NCBI GenBank assembly: GCA_010027105.1
Contig: RGVT01000163.1
Span: 1 to 6,415, forward strand
Length of the DNA: 6,415 bases
Direction: 5' to 3'
From: Planctomycetia bacterium
GTDB taxonomy: Bacteria > Planctomycetota > Planctomycetia > Pirellulales > UBA1268
In this document: positions 5,809 through 6,415 of the stretch, in pieces
Position numbering within the stretch: the stretch's first letter is position 1
How the letters are laid out: each line of letters begins with the position of its first letter
Notes under the pieces: model-generated
Told to the model about the DNA's origin: nothing
What the model saw: the letters and a program-made list of their open reading frames with translations, nothing else
The model's database searches: none
Made by a program: the position numbers and the translations under genes

Positions 5809-6415
5809 TCAGGCCGGGCGGGTGAGTTCGTGGAACCTCTCATCGAGCCCGCGGCCGTCCCGCCGTAGTTCGGCGGGGGTGCCGTCGAACCGCAGGCGGC
5901 CCTCGGCGATCAGAATGACCCGGTCAGCCAGCGCCTCCACCTCCTGGAGGATGTGGGTGGAGAGCAGGATCGTCTTCTCCTGTCCGAGCCGGCGGATGTT
6001 CTCGCGCACCTCGCGGATCTGGTTGGGGTCGAGGCCGCTCGTCGGCTCGTCGAGGATCAGCACGTCGGGCTCGTGGAGGAGCACCTGCGCCATCCCCACC
6101 CGCTGCCGGTAGCCCTTCGAGAGCTTGCCGATCGCCTTGCCGATCACGCTCCCGAGTTCGCACTGCCTCACCACCGCCTCGATCCGCTCCCGCTTGCGGT
6201 CGCCGGCCAGGCCGCGGGCGTCGGCGAAGAACTCGAGCAGGCTGCGGGGCGTCATGTCGGGATAGAGCGGCCCGTTTTCCGGCAGGTAGCCGAGCCGCTC
6301 GGCCCCGGCGAGGCGGTCGGTCGACATGTCGTGGCCCGCGATCCGCGCCGTGCCGGAGGTGGGGGCGAGATAGCCCGTGAGGATCTTCATCGTCGTGCTC
6401 TTGCCGGCCCCGTTG
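5809..6415 (-). CDS. GldA-type ABC transporter ATP-binding protein (5' end outside window)
   Basis: This is the cytoplasmic ATPase subunit that powers the neighbouring ABC-2 permease. The window holds the last 201 residues; the N-terminus lies beyond the edge, which cuts inside Walker A. Visible motifs, numbered from the first whole codon, are: NGAGKSTT (Walker A remainder, 1-8); GYLPENGPLYPDMT (42-55) at the Q-loop position; the signature LSKGYRQRVGMAQ (98-110); VLILDEPTSGLDPNQ (118-132) for Walker B and D-loop; and the switch His in LLSTHIL (154). All catalytic residues except the Q-loop glutamine are present; Glu46 occupies that place, as I recall from GldA-type proteins (GYLPE followed by a PLY motif). 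LSKGYRQRVG and GLDPNQ also fit the GldA group. A full protein would be roughly 240-310 residues. The TGA at 5811-5809 is followed by an 85-bp spacer and then the permease on the same strand, so they probably share a transcript. Confidence 0.92.
   Translation of the reverse strand, partial: NGAGKSTTMKILTGYLAPTSGTARIAGHDMSTDRLAGAERLGYLPENGPLYPDMTPRSLLEFFADARGLAGDRKRERIEAVVRQCELGSVIGKAIGKLSKGYRQRVGMAQVLLHEPDVLILDEPTSGLDPNQIREVRENIRRLGQEKTILLSTHILQEVEALADRVILIAEGRLRFDGTPAELRRDGRGLDERFHELTRPA

Overview
The window is a compact, G+C-rich (roughly two thirds by eye) bacterial segment with all recognisable genes on the minus strand. Read in transcription order, from high to low coordinates, it holds: the 3' part of a GldA-type ABC transporter ATPase cut by the window edge; a large GldF-GldG type gene, made of an ABC-2 permease fused to a periplasmic auxiliary domain; a DUF4340-type membrane-anchored gene; and fabH, encoding 3-oxoacyl-ACP synthase III. 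The fused GldFG architecture, the DUF4340 partner with its K/E-rich coiled coil and FADWYYVVS-type ending, and the base composition together suggest a member of Planctomycetota (Pirellulales-like). This is an inference from family knowledge; no rRNA or other marker is present.

Layout: 1-174 is non-coding as far as can be supported and carries a short perfect hairpin. 175-1209 is fabH, with intact Cys-His-Asn catalytic residues. 1210-1331 is a 122-bp gap that may hold the fabH promoter. 1332-2960 is the DUF4340 gene, with its own good ribosome binding site. 3004-5723 is the GldFG gene. 5724-5808 is a spacer with a 20-bp perfect palindrome. 5809-6415 is the partial ATPase. The ATPase, permease/auxiliary and DUF4340 genes look like one transport operon: the ATPase energises the membrane permease, while the GldG and DUF4340 domains project into the periplasm. 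The substrate is not revealed by the sequence.

The most notable feature is a reading-frame break at the 3' end of GldFG, near 3086-3098. The family-like C-terminus, a short hydrophobic stretch followed by RRRALEREGVSKARLR and a stop at 3004, lies in the -1 frame. The upstream frame instead runs through that stop, across the 43-bp spacer and in frame into DUF4340, giving one continuous 1463-residue frame (1332-5723). The last GldG membrane helix also looks too short. A deletion of 3n+1 nucleotides, either real or an assembly artefact, explains both. A gene caller would probably report a giant fusion protein here; I think it is more likely two genes with a lesion between them.

I see no CRISPR array, tRNA, rRNA, insertion sequence or phage feature, and no convincing new defence or mobile system.
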